Assembly: GCA_016197365.1 (NCBI GenBank)
Contig: JACPVS010000017.1
Span: forward strand, 1-64,000
From: Mycolicibacterium cosmeticum
GTDB taxonomy: Bacteria; Actinomycetota; Actinomycetes; Mycobacteriales; Mycobacteriaceae
DNA length: 64,000 nucleotides
Direction: 5' to 3'
Positions within the stretch are counted from its first letter, which is position 1. Every line of letters begins with the position of its first letter. The translations under genes were made by a program, and so were the position numbers. This document shows positions 34,227 to 42,932 of the stretch, piece after piece. The notes under the pieces are model-generated. The model saw nothing but the letters and a program-made list of their open reading frames with translations, had not been told where the DNA came from and did no database searches.

Positions 34227-35686
34227 GCTCTGCGCCGGGTGCGGGTGCCGCGATCACCGCGCAGGGCTGGGGTTGGCGGCACGCTGCGCGCACCCACTGG
34301 GCGGTGCGCGATCTCGATCTCGCCGTCGAACCCGGGGAGCGTGTGCTGGTGCTCGGGCCGTCCGGTGCCGGCAAATCCACACTGCTGCATGGCATCGCGG
34401 GACTGTTGGGCGGCGCCGAAGAGGGCCAGCAGGCCGGACACCTGCTCGTCGACGGTGCCCCGCCGGCCGCTCAGCGGTCCCGGATCGGCATGGTGCTCCA
34501 GGACCCGGATGCACAGGTCATCCTGTCCCGTGTCGGTGATGACGTGGCGTTCGGCATGGAGAACCTCGGCGTCGAGCGTGCTCGGATCTGGCCTAGGGTG
34601 CGCGAAGCCCTCGATGCGGTCGGGCTCGAACTCGCACTGGCGCAAAATACTTCGGAGCTGTCCGGCGGACAGAAGCAGCGACTCGCGCTGGCAGGGGTGA
34701 TCGCGATGAACCCCGGCCTGATCCTGCTCGACGAGCCCACGGCCAACCTCGACCCTGTCGGGGTCATCGAGGTCCGCGATGCGATCGCCGAATCCGCGCG
34801 GCGCACGGGAGCGACGCTGATCGTCATCGAGCACCGCACCGAAGTGTGGCTGCCCGTCATCGACCGGGTGGTGATACTGGGTGCCGACGGAGCGGTGATC
34901 ACCGACGGCACACCGGAACAGACGATCCGGCGCAAACACGACTACCTGGTCGATGCCGGCGTGTGGATCCCCCAGGCCCCGGTACCGACGATCACCCGAA
35001 ACCGTCACCCGGCCACCGAGACGCTGCTCTCCGCGACGGACCTGTCGCTGGGCCACCGAGGTGGCCCAGCCCTGCACGCAGACCTGAACTTTTCGGTCGA
35101 CCGTGGCCAGATCTCGGTCATCACCGGACCGAACGGCGCAGGCAAATCCACCCTGGCACTCACCCTCGGTGGGCTGCTTCCCCCGCCCGCCGGCCGCGTA
35201 CAGGCCGATGCCGGCTTCGCCCCCACCCCGGCCCGACGCGAACCCATCCGGTGGAAGTCGAGGGAGCTGCTCACCCGGATCGGTAGTGTTTTCCAGGATC
35301 CCGAGCATCAGTTCCTCACCGGAACCGTTCGCGGCGAACTGCTTCTGGGACCTCAGGCCCTCAAGCGGAGCGGGGCCGAAGCCACCGCCGACGCCCTGCT
35401 GGAGCGACTGCGCCTGACCCATCTGGCGGGCGCGAATCCGTACACGCTCTCGGGTGGCGAAAAACGCCGGCTGTCGGTGGCCACCGTGCTCGCCACCGGG
35501 CCCCAGGTGATCGTCCTGGACGAGCCGACCTTCGGCCAAGATCGCCGCACCTGGGCCGAACTCATCCTGCTGCTGGCCGAGATCGCGGACGAGGGCACCG
35601 CCGTCGTCGCCGTCACCCACGATCTGGATTTCACCGCACTGCTGGCCGACACCCGCATCGAACTGCCTGCGTGGATGGCCGTATGA
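34223..35686 (+). CDS. ECF transporter ATPase, two fused nucleotide-binding domains (YkoD-like)
   Basis: 487 residues with two complete ABC ATPase domains in one chain. Domain 1: Walker A GPSGAGKST, Q-loop VLQDPDAQ, signature LSGGQKQR, Walker B LILLDEPTANLD. Domain 2: Walker A GPNGAGKST, Q-loop VFQDPEHQF, signature LSGGEKRR, Walker B VIVLDEPTFGQD. This fused form powers ECF transporters of the YkoEDC type. The QDP[DE].Q motif is typical of ECF ATPases. The start overlaps the YkoE stop (ATGA) and its own stop overlaps the T-component start. Confidence 0.92.
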   Translation: MSSAPGAGAAITAQGWGWRHAARTHWAVRDLDLAVEPGERVLVLGPSGAGKSTLLHGIAGLLGGAEEGQQAGHLLVDGAPPAAQRSRIGMVLQDPDAQVILSRVGDDVAFGMENLGVERARIWPRVREALDAVGLELALAQNTSELSGGQKQRLALAGVIAMNPGLILLDEPTANLDPVGVIEVRDAIAESARRTGATLIVIEHRTEVWLPVIDRVVILGADGAVITDGTPEQTIRRKHDYLVDAGVWIPQAPVPTITRNRHPATETLLSATDLSLGHRGGPALHADLNFSVDRGQISVITGPNGAGKSTLALTLGGLLPPPAGRVQADAGFAPTPARREPIRWKSRELLTRIGSVFQDPEHQFLTGTVRGELLLGPQALKRSGAEATADALLERLRLTHLAGANPYTLSGGEKRRLSVATVLATGPQVIVLDEPTFGQDRRTWAELILLLAEIADEGTAVVAVTHDLDFTALLADTRIELPAWMAV

Positions 35687-36429
35687 CGCTCAACCCCGTT
35701 GCCCGACTCCTCACGGCGCTGATCATCGCGGCCGGACTGGTGCTGTCCCTGGATTGGGCGTCGGCCCTGACCGCGCTGGTGCTGGAGATCATGCTGTTCT
35801 TCGCCATCGGTGCCCGGCCGCGACCGGTACTCACGCGGACAGCGCTGCTCACTGTCGCGGCCGCGCTGACCGCCGTCACGATCCTGTTGTACGGGCAGTC
35901 CAGCGGTGCGGTGCACTGGCATTTCCTGATCATCACCGTGAGCGACGGCTCCATAACGCTGGCGCTGGCGACATTCGTACGGGTGCTGGCGATCGCGCTG
36001 CCGTCGATCATCCTGTTCGCCGACGTCGAACCCACCGAGCTGGCCGACGGACTCGGGCAGGTGCTCCGGCTGCCGGTCCGGTTCGTGCTCGGCGCGCTTG
36101 CCGGATTGCGACTGGTCGGACTGCTCGGCGAAGACTGGCGCTACCTCGGTCACGCCCGCCGTGCCCGCGGGGTCGCCGACCACGCCCGGTTACGCCGGGT
36201 CGCCGGGCAGGCATTCGCGCTGCTGGTGTTCGCCGTTCGGCGCGGCTCGAAGCTGGCCACCGCGATGGAGGCACGCGGGTTCGGTGCCTACCCCACCCGG
36301 TCGTGGGCCCGACCGTCACCGTTCGGCGGCCGCGAATTCGCCCTCATTGCGGCCGGATTCGTGATCACCGCAACAGCGATCAGTGTGTCGGTCGCCGCCG
36401 GAGCCTGGAACTTCATTGGGACTCGATGA
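35683..36429 (+). CDS. ECF transporter transmembrane T component (EcfT/YkoC-like)
   Basis: 248 residues, about five helices at the N-terminus and a long cytoplasmic coupling segment. The two short Ala-Arg-Gly-type motifs of EcfT proteins are present as YLGHARRARGVA and ATAMEARGFGAYPTRSW; they contact the ATPases. Located between the ATPase and kinase genes with 4-base and 14-base overlaps. Together with the two preceding genes it makes a complete group-III ECF importer. Confidence 0.92.
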   Translation: MTLNPVARLLTALIIAAGLVLSLDWASALTALVLEIMLFFAIGARPRPVLTRTALLTVAAALTAVTILLYGQSSGAVHWHFLIITVSDGSITLALATFVRVLAIALPSIILFADVEPTELADGLGQVLRLPVRFVLGALAGLRLVGLLGEDWRYLGHARRARGVADHARLRRVAGQAFALLVFAVRRGSKLATAMEARGFGAYPTRSWARPSPFGGREFALIAAGFVITATAISVSVAAGAWNFIGTR

Positions 36430-36979
36430 CATCGTGGCCGCACTGGTTGCGGCCCAGGCCACGACGGTGCTGATCGACGGCCGCTCCGGGTCGGGCAAGT
36501 CGACCCTGGCGACCCGCTTGGGCGAGGTCTGGCGAGGCAGTGTCACGGTCCGCCTCGACGACATCTACCCCGGCTGGGACGGATTGCTCTGGACCGCCGA
36601 GCATGTGGAGCAGGAACTGCTCGCACCGCGTGCCGCGGGCCGGCCCGGGCGCTGGCGCGGGTGGGATTGGCACCGAGACGCCCCGGCCGACTGGCACACC
36701 GTGGGGCCGGTGCAGCGACTGATCGTCGAGGGCATCGGCGCGCTGACACCCGCCGCACGGGCGTCGGCCGACCTCGGCATCTGGGTCGAGGCGGACGACG
36801 CCGAACGCAAACGCCGCGCCCTGACCCGGGACGGCGATGTGTACCGACCGCATTGGGACCGTTGGGCCGCACAGGAACTGGTGTTCATCGAACGCTACCG
36901 ACCGCGGTCGTGCGCCGACCTGATCGGCGCGCCGGACGGCCACGGATTCGTTTTCACCGCCCCGGAAGGAATGCCATGA
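36416..36979 (+). CDS. P-loop kinase, uridine kinase-like
   Basis: 187 residues from TTG 36416 (GTG 36383 would add 11). Walker A is LIDGRSGSGKSTLA, a DD pair lies in VRLDDIYPGWDGL and a Walker B-like strand in RLIVEGIGAL. The fold resembles uridine kinase/phosphoribulokinase-type small-molecule kinases. Since it lies inside a transport operon, trapping of the imported compound by phosphorylation is the obvious hypothesis: a vitamin precursor such as HMP, thiazole alcohol or a nucleoside. Known HMP (ThiD) and thiazole (ThiM) kinases have the ribokinase fold, so this would be a different solution. Its stop overlaps the next start. Confidence 0.78.
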   Translation: MGLDDIVAALVAAQATTVLIDGRSGSGKSTLATRLGEVWRGSVTVRLDDIYPGWDGLLWTAEHVEQELLAPRAAGRPGRWRGWDWHRDAPADWHTVGPVQRLIVEGIGALTPAARASADLGIWVEADDAERKRRALTRDGDVYRPHWDRWAAQELVFIERYRPRSCADLIGAPDGHGFVFTAPEGMP

Positions 36980-37902
36980 CGACCCCGCTCTCGCTGGCCC
37001 TGGAGTACTTCCACCCCTGGCCCAATTCCGCCGGCTTCTACATTGCACGCCAGCACGGCTGGTATGCCGAGGCGGGCATCGACCTCCAGATCCGCACCGT
37101 GGACCCCGGCATCGGTGACAGTCTTGAGCACCTGCGGCGCGGGCTTGTCGATCTCGCGGTCTTTCCCACCAACCGGCTGCTGGTCCGGGCCGAGCACGGC
37201 GAGCACCTGAGGGCGATCGCCGCAGTCAACCAGCGCGGCCTGGAGACCATCCGCACGTTGGCCGGCAACGGGATCGACAGCCTCGCCGACCTCGCGGGAA
37301 AGCGACTGGCGCTCAACCCCACTCCGCGAGGTGTGGCGATGGTTCGGGATCTGGTACGCGACGCGGGCGGTGACCCCGGCGCGGTGATCCTGGTCGACGT
37401 CGGTGTTCGCGAGTTGACCAGTGCCCAATTGGCCGCCGGTGCGGCTGACGCCACGTTCGGGTCCTACTGGGCGTGGGACATCCTGCTCACCGAGCAGCCC
37501 GACCGCCCGGAACGGGTGTGGCGGGTCGATGACCACCTGCCCTTCGACTACCACAGCTATCTACTCGGTACACAGAGCATCTTCGCCGAACGAAACCCGC
37601 TGTTGATGGCGAACTTTCGCGAGGTGTCGCAGCGCGGATTCCGGTACGCCGCCGAGCACCTCGACGAGGCCGCAGCACTGCTCGCAGATATCACCCCCTA
37701 CTTCCCCGACGATGTGATCGCCAGTTCACTGGCCGCCATCTCCGCGACCTGGTTCCACGAGAACAGCTGGGGCACGGTCCGTCCCGAGCTCGTCGGACCG
37801 TACGCGCACTGGTTGGCCGGACACGGGATACTGACCGCGCCGCAAGACTGGGAGTCGGCCTTCGCCGCGGAGTCCTTCGCGCGGACGGGCCGGACGCTGT
37901 GA
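36976..37902 (+). CDS. ThiY/NMT1-like substrate-binding-fold protein without signal peptide
   Basis: 308 residues. The fold is that of ABC substrate-binding proteins of the ThiY/NMT1 group: LALEYFHPWPNSAGFYIARQ, HGWYAEAGIDLQI, LRRGLVDLAVFPTNRLL, AGKRLALNPTPRGVAMV and GSYWAWDILL. ThiY-type proteins bind pyrimidine precursors of thiamine. There is no signal peptide or lipobox: ATG 36976 (ATGA overlap with the kinase, AGGA upstream) begins directly with the first beta strand. A Thi5-type HMP-phosphate synthase seems unlikely, since I see no Cys-rich CCCFC-like motif and Asn seems to replace the reactive His. A cytoplasmic carrier or enzyme role is inferred. Confidence 0.82.
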   Translation: MTTPLSLALEYFHPWPNSAGFYIARQHGWYAEAGIDLQIRTVDPGIGDSLEHLRRGLVDLAVFPTNRLLVRAEHGEHLRAIAAVNQRGLETIRTLAGNGIDSLADLAGKRLALNPTPRGVAMVRDLVRDAGGDPGAVILVDVGVRELTSAQLAAGAADATFGSYWAWDILLTEQPDRPERVWRVDDHLPFDYHSYLLGTQSIFAERNPLLMANFREVSQRGFRYAAEHLDEAAALLADITPYFPDDVIASSLAAISATWFHENSWGTVRPELVGPYAHWLAGHGILTAPQDWESAFAAESFARTGRTL

Positions 37903-38756
37903 ACGCCCACCCGTTGATCGGTGTCCGGGAACTCGCTGTCGCCCTCGCCGGCCCGGATGCGCCGGTGCTGTTGGATGCCAGCCTGATTCTGCACCGGCCC
38001 GAGTTCGACGGGGACCACCACACCGACAGCGGACTCGACACCTACCTGGCCGGCCACCTTCCCGGTGCGATCCATGTCCGGGCCGACGAGGACTTCTCGG
38101 TGCCCGCCGACACGCACAACAGGCACCCGCCGCCGCAGGGGTTGGCCGACAGCGCAGCCCGATTCGGGATCGGGCCGCGTACCCCGACCGTGGTCTATGA
38201 CAGCACCGGCGGTTTCTGGGCAGCCAGGGTCTGGTATCTGCTCCGGTGGATCGGCGTACCGGTGCGCGTGCTCGACGGAGGGTTGGCGGCCTGGCACGCG
38301 GCCGGACTGGCGATCGACACCGGCACCGCGGTACTCGAACCGGTTCCGCAATGGCACGCTGCTGCAGAACGTGATGCGTGGATCGACCTCGACGAACTAC
38401 GCGAAATCCACATCACGAACGGCAATCTGGTCTGCGCACTCTCGGCCGCGGCATTTTCCGGTGCCGAGCCCACCCGCTACTCACGGCGCGGACACATCCC
38501 CGGCAGCACCAACCTTCCGGCCCGGGCCCTGCTCGACGCACACGGCCTGCTCCGGCCGCCCGACGAAATCGCTGCGCTGTACCGGGAAGCGGGCGTCGAC
38601 CTGACCCGTGAGGTGCTGCTCTACTGCGGCGGCGGCATCTCCGCGACGGTGAACGCGCTCGCCCTGACCGTCGCCGGCGTCGACCGGATCCGCATCTACG
38701 ACGGGTCCCTGGAAGAGTGGAGCGCCGACCCGAGGTTGCCGCTGACGGCCGGGTGA
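37899..38756 (+). CDS. Two-domain rhodanese (thiosulfate sulfurtransferase-like)
   Basis: 285 residues, two rhodanese domains. The first is inactive-type; the second has the persulfide loop LLYCGGGISATVNAL with C243. The Gly-rich loop CGGGIS resembles the CGSGVTA loop of TST/MST enzymes. Other landmarks: LPGAIHVRADEDFSV, GFWAARVWYLLRW, RVLDGGLAAW and SRRGHIPGSTNLPARAL. It could donate sulfur, for instance to thiazole or another sulfur-containing cofactor. GTG 37899 overlaps the stop of the ThiY-like gene (GTGA). It is the last gene of the operon. Confidence 0.88.
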   Translation: MNAHPLIGVRELAVALAGPDAPVLLDASLILHRPEFDGDHHTDSGLDTYLAGHLPGAIHVRADEDFSVPADTHNRHPPPQGLADSAARFGIGPRTPTVVYDSTGGFWAARVWYLLRWIGVPVRVLDGGLAAWHAAGLAIDTGTAVLEPVPQWHAAAERDAWIDLDELREIHITNGNLVCALSAAAFSGAEPTRYSRRGHIPGSTNLPARALLDAHGLLRPPDEIAALYREAGVDLTREVLLYCGGGISATVNALALTVAGVDRIRIYDGSLEEWSADPRLPLTAG

Positions 38757-38763
38757 GACAGCT

Positions 38764-40437
38764 TCAGCGCCGCAAACCAGCCAAGATACGTTGCGCCACT
38801 GAAGGTTTGGGTACCGATGCAGCGGCAGCCAACATCTCGTCGACGCGGGTGAACTTGTCCCGTGGCCGGTCGTCACCGCCGCGCGCGACCTCCGCCGCAT
38901 CGATGGCACGCCAGCCCGCGGCGTCAACGACCGCGGGCCGGCGGCTTCGGACCAGCTTGTCCAGCGCGCCGGGCTTGTGGGCCCGGTCGCCGAGCTGTCC
39001 TCGGTTGTAGTCCTCTACCAGGTTGTGCACCGTCTGGGCCGCACACGACTTGTTGGTCCCGATGAAGCCGGTGGGACCGCGCTTGATCCAGCCGGCCACG
39101 TAGCTGCCGGGCACCGGCACGCCGGCGTCGAGCACCCGGCCACCGTCATTGGGTACGACGGCGGTGGCCTCGTCGAAGGGCAGGCCCGCGATTGCCTTGC
39201 CGCGGTAGCCGATCGACGTCAACACCATGCCGGTGCCCAGCGTGCGTCGGGCGTCCGAACCGGTGACACCGAACTCGATGGCGGATACGCGGCCCTCCCC
39301 CAGTACCCGTTGCGGGGTCAGTTGGTAGGCCAACCGGATCCGTGGCCGCGTGGTCGGGGCCGAACCGTCGGCCAGCTTGGACAGGATCTCCAATTTGTTG
39401 CGGGTCAACGGGTCCGACTCGTTGGCGAGGTCGCGGATCACCAGATCGTGATCGGCCGCGTCCAGCACCACATCGCAGGTCGAGGTCAGCCCGATCAGTT
39501 CGGGCAGCGTGAACGCCGACTGCGCGGGTCCGCGTCGGGCCGCGATCACCACTTCCTGAACCTTGGAGCGGCGCAGCGCGGCCAGGGCGTGATCGGCGAT
39601 ATCCGTGCGCGCCAAGGCATCCGGGTCCGTCGTCAGCACGCGGGCCACGTCGAGCGCGACGTTGCCGTTGCCGACGATGACCACCCGCTCATGACTGAGG
39701 TCGACCGGCAGGCCGACGAAATCGGGGTGCCCGTTGAACCACGCCACCACCTCGGTGGCGGTGGCGGTACCCGTCAGGTCCATCCCGTCGATGTCCAGTC
39801 GCCGATCGTTGGGCGCCCCGACCGCGTAGAGCACGGCGTGGTGGTGTTCCAACAACTCCGCGTGGGTCAGGTGCGTGCCCACTTCGACGTTGAGGTAGAA
39901 CGTGAATCCGGTTTGGCGCGTCATCCGGTCGAACAGCCGGGTGACACGTTTGGTGCTCTGATGGTCCGGCGCCACCCCGGCCCGGACCAACCCGTACGGC
40001 GTGGGCAGCTTCTCGAAGACGTTCACCCGGACCCCTCGCTGGGTGAGCAACTCGTCGGCCGCATACATCGCCGCCGGGCCGGAACCGACGATCGCCACGG
40101 TGAGCGGATCACCGCTGCGCGGAAACACCTTCGGCGCCTCCAGCACCGGCGCCAGCTTCGACGTCGGCGGCAGTTTGCCCTCCCGCTTGGGATAGAACGC
40201 CGCGTTCAACTCGATGAACGGCAGCTGGTTCTCGGTGAGCCGGGTGTCGGGCCCGATGGCGCCGACCGGACACGCACTGACACACGCACCGCAGTCCACA
40301 CACGCATCGGGATCGATGTAGAGCATCTCCGCCGTGGCGAAACCCGGCTCGTCCGGTGACGGGTGGATGCAGTTCACCGGGCAGGCGTAGACACAGGACC
40401 CGTCGCTGCAACACGACTGTGTGATCACATGGGGCAT
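38764..40437 (-). CDS. fprB: Ferredoxin/ferredoxin-NADP reductase FprB
   Basis: 557 residues. An N-terminal ferredoxin part has two cluster motifs (CCSDGSCVYACPVNCIHP and CVDCGACVSACPVGAIGP). A fused NADPH reductase of the adrenodoxin-reductase type follows, with FAD motif IVGSGPAAMYAADELL and NADP motif VIVGNGNVALDVARVL, plus GWIKRGPTGFIGTNK near the end. It corresponds to Rv0886. It moves electrons from NADPH to ferredoxins or P450s; the P450 at 27570 and the neighbouring AurF-like oxygenase are possible partners. Convergent with the rhodanese gene, 7 bases apart. Confidence 0.96.
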   Translation of the reverse strand: MPHVITQSCCSDGSCVYACPVNCIHPSPDEPGFATAEMLYIDPDACVDCGACVSACPVGAIGPDTRLTENQLPFIELNAAFYPKREGKLPPTSKLAPVLEAPKVFPRSGDPLTVAIVGSGPAAMYAADELLTQRGVRVNVFEKLPTPYGLVRAGVAPDHQSTKRVTRLFDRMTRQTGFTFYLNVEVGTHLTHAELLEHHHAVLYAVGAPNDRRLDIDGMDLTGTATATEVVAWFNGHPDFVGLPVDLSHERVVIVGNGNVALDVARVLTTDPDALARTDIADHALAALRRSKVQEVVIAARRGPAQSAFTLPELIGLTSTCDVVLDAADHDLVIRDLANESDPLTRNKLEILSKLADGSAPTTRPRIRLAYQLTPQRVLGEGRVSAIEFGVTGSDARRTLGTGMVLTSIGYRGKAIAGLPFDEATAVVPNDGGRVLDAGVPVPGSYVAGWIKRGPTGFIGTNKSCAAQTVHNLVEDYNRGQLGDRAHKPGALDKLVRSRRPAVVDAAGWRAIDAAEVARGGDDRPRDKFTRVDEMLAAAASVPKPSVAQRILAGLRR

Positions 40438-40447
40438 GACGCCGACG

Positions 40448-41464
40448 CTAGGCGACCGAGACCAGATGCTGGCGCTGCGGCTCGCTGCGGTAACGGCTCG
40501 GGCTGCCGTTGATCCGGCAGATCCGCCACACCAGTTTGGCCAACGGATTCATCAATCCGCTGTCATGCGCCAGCATCCGCACGTCACCGAACATGTCGCG
40601 CAGCATCTGCCGCGACTCCGGCGACTTGAAGAAGATGTCCTTGCGCACCGAGCGCGGGATGTCGAACTTCTTCCAGAAGGTGCGCGGCGGCACGATGATG
40701 GCCGAGCACAGGATGCGCATCACGACGGGCACGTAGATGGACAGCACAAAGCGCTTGCGCCAAGACAATTCGGGAACCCGCTTACGCAGGTACTCGTGGG
40801 CGAACGAGATGTGGCGGGCCTCTTCGGCCACGTGGATCGCCATCACCCGTTCCATGATCGGATGCAGCGTCTTGCCCTCGCGCAGCACGTTCTTCTGCGT
40901 GTGGTCGATGGGCTCCTCGCCGGCGAGGATGCCGAACCAGAACGGAATCGGCAGCGGGCCGGCCACCAGCGGGATGGCGGGCTGGACCCACTTCAGCAGG
41001 CGCGGCATGCCCGGCACGTCGGCGCCGATGCGATTGACCATCTCCTGGAACATCAGGGTGTGGTTGCACTCTTCGACGGCCTCATGCAGGCAGTACCGAT
41101 ATTCCGGGGAGCCGTTGGGCGTCCAGAAGGCGTACTCCATCAGGCCGCGGATCAGGATGGACTCGAAGTGCAGGCCGACCTTGGCGACGTTGGCCTGGCG
41201 CCACATGCCGATCTCGATCTGGCGCTCCAGCGACTGCGACTGATACCAGGCGTGCGAGCCGATCGGATCGGTGGCGGGCAGAACCCACCGCTCGTCGTTG
41301 GGGATCACGGCAAACTCCGGTGAGTCCCACTCGATGTCCTTGTACGGGTTGAAGTTCCGCCGCACCGAACCCTCGGACAGGGTGTTGAGCATCTCGACGT
41401 ACTGAGTGTCCTCGCTGACGTCCATGTTCTTGCGCCAACGCCGGATCATCTTCGTTCTAGCCAC
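40448..41464 (-). CDS. AurF-like diiron oxygenase family protein (Rv0885-like)
   Basis: 338 residues. Two helix pairs with metal-ligand motifs are visible: LHFESILIRG, EAVEECNHTLMFQEMV and HVAEEARHISFAHEYL, matching ferritin-like diiron enzymes of the AurF/ DUF3066 group. It probably hydroxylates or oxygenates an unknown amine or lipid. GTG 41464 has an excellent GGAGGG six bases upstream, which decides the start over the downstream ATGs. The gene is next to fprB, ten bases away, so a reductase-oxygenase pair is likely, as in Rv0886-Rv0885. Confidence 0.88.
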   Translation of the reverse strand: MARTKMIRRWRKNMDVSEDTQYVEMLNTLSEGSVRRNFNPYKDIEWDSPEFAVIPNDERWVLPATDPIGSHAWYQSQSLERQIEIGMWRQANVAKVGLHFESILIRGLMEYAFWTPNGSPEYRYCLHEAVEECNHTLMFQEMVNRIGADVPGMPRLLKWVQPAIPLVAGPLPIPFWFGILAGEEPIDHTQKNVLREGKTLHPIMERVMAIHVAEEARHISFAHEYLRKRVPELSWRKRFVLSIYVPVVMRILCSAIIVPPRTFWKKFDIPRSVRKDIFFKSPESRQMLRDMFGDVRMLAHDSGLMNPLAKLVWRICRINGSPSRYRSEPQRQHLVSVA

Positions 41465-41929
41465 TGGAATCCCTCCATGAGGTTTACATCGAACGGCCTC
41501 TTGTCTAGACGGTACCGCAGGTATCGAGTAAAAGTCCATCTTCGGAACCGAGAATTTGCTGCGATTCGTGTCGATATCGGCTGTTGAGGTGCAATACCGT
41601 CTGGCATGAGTTGCTGCGCGCGCCACACCGACTGGCGCGGCGGCTGTTATGGCCCATTTCCAGCGGTTACGCCGGCCGACGGGAACGCCTCGCGTCGGTC
41701 AGGAATTACCCACTCGTGCGGCCAGTTCAAACCTCGGACCACGGCACAGCGCGAAGGCGGCGACCAGCGCCCGGGAGCCCCGCGGCGGCGACTTTCGGGA
41801 AGGGCGTCCATCGGACGGCCACGGTGGCGTGAGAGCAACTCACCCGACGCACCTGCACCGCAGACGGCGCGCAATGCACAACCGGTGGCTACACTCCCAG
41901 CTGTCTCACAGCACCGACAAAGGATGCGG
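41465..41929. other. Long intergenic region between divergent genes
   Basis: 465 bases. It must hold promoters for the AurF-like gene and the lipoprotein gene. Only small palindromes are seen (TCGGAACCGA at 41542-41551; CGATATCG nearby). Frames on either strand are Arg-rich and without family resemblance. No RNA gene was recognised. Confidence 0.5.
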
Positions 41930-42883
41930 ATGGTCGTCAATCGCAAGGTCAAGGGTCTGGTGGTCGGTGCCGTACTGGTCGTCGGCGTGCTGATCTCAGG
42001 CTCCGTGCTGTCCAGTTGCGCCACCCAGGTCGGCCCGGGGCAGACCGCCATCAAGGTGGACGACTATCTACTCATCCCGGCGGACCCCAAGGTCGACGGC
42101 TGCATCGACCCGGAGACGTCGGCGTTCAACCCGCCGGGCGGGTTCAAGGCCTATCGGTACCCGTCGCGCCAGATCAGCTGGGACGCGACCGGCAGTCCCG
42201 ATTCCGAAGCCGAACCGACCATCGTGGTGTCGAACGCGACCGCCCCGGCCGAGCTGCGGGTTCCCGTCGTCATCACCTTCGACCTGACCACCGACTGCGG
42301 CATGTTGATGGACTTCCATCGCGACTTCGGCACCAAGTACCAGGGCTGGCTGGACAACGAAGGCCTGGTCACCCCCGGATGGGTCAATCTGTTGCGCTAC
42401 GTCATCGGCCAACCCGCCGAGCAGGTGCTCATCAGCGTCGCCCAGAAATACACCTGGCGCGAGATCTGGAACGACGAGAAAGTCCGGATCGAATTCCAGA
42501 ACGCGCTGCGCGACGCACTGCCCGGCGCCTCCCGGGCCCGCACCGACGGACGCGAGTTCTTCACCAACTTCCAGGTGACGGTCATGAAGCCCGATCCGGT
42601 GGAAGCGGGACTGAAGGACGCGATCATCGCCGAGCAGAAGGCCATCGCCGACGCCAGGGCCGCCGAGGCCAAGGGCGTCGCCGACGCCAACGCGGCCCGC
42701 GCCAAGGCCGAAGCCGACAAGGCGACCGCGCAGGCACAGACCGAACTGGCCCGCCAGCGCGCGCTGCAGAAGCAGGCCGAGATCGCCGGTTACCCGGACG
42801 TCGACGCCTACCTTCGGGCCATCGCAATCGAGAACGGCCAGAACCCGTTCCAGCCGACCTACGTGGTGCCTCAGGCCCCCTGA
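41930..42883 (+). CDS. Lipoprotein with SPFH/prohibitin-like domain
   Basis: 317 residues. Lys-rich start, hydrophobic run LVVGAVLVVGVLISG and lipobox VLSSC give a lipid-anchored protein (ATG 41930, AAGGA seven bases upstream). The body (TAIKVDDYLLIPADPKVDGC, then a beta-rich domain) and a long Ala/Lys/Glu-rich helix (IAEQKAIADARAAEAKGVAD) fit the band-7/SPFH plan with its C-terminal coiled coil, as in prohibitins and stomatins. Cytoplasmic SPFH proteins form membrane scaffolds; here it faces outward. No gene of this type is at this place in M. tuberculosis as far as I recall. Confidence 0.75.
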   Translation: MVVNRKVKGLVVGAVLVVGVLISGSVLSSCATQVGPGQTAIKVDDYLLIPADPKVDGCIDPETSAFNPPGGFKAYRYPSRQISWDATGSPDSEAEPTIVVSNATAPAELRVPVVITFDLTTDCGMLMDFHRDFGTKYQGWLDNEGLVTPGWVNLLRYVIGQPAEQVLISVAQKYTWREIWNDEKVRIEFQNALRDALPGASRARTDGREFFTNFQVTVMKPDPVEAGLKDAIIAEQKAIADARAAEAKGVADANAARAKAEADKATAQAQTELARQRALQKQAEIAGYPDVDAYLRAIAIENGQNPFQPTYVVPQAP

Positions 42884-42932
42884 GACGCACCGGCCGTCAA
42901 TCCGGTTGCCCCGGGCCGATAATCTGAACCCC

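Noticed and set aside
36976..37902. Thi5-type HMP-phosphate synthase
   Set aside because: No Cys-rich motif and the reactive His appears replaced by Asn; ThiY-like binding is a better reading.
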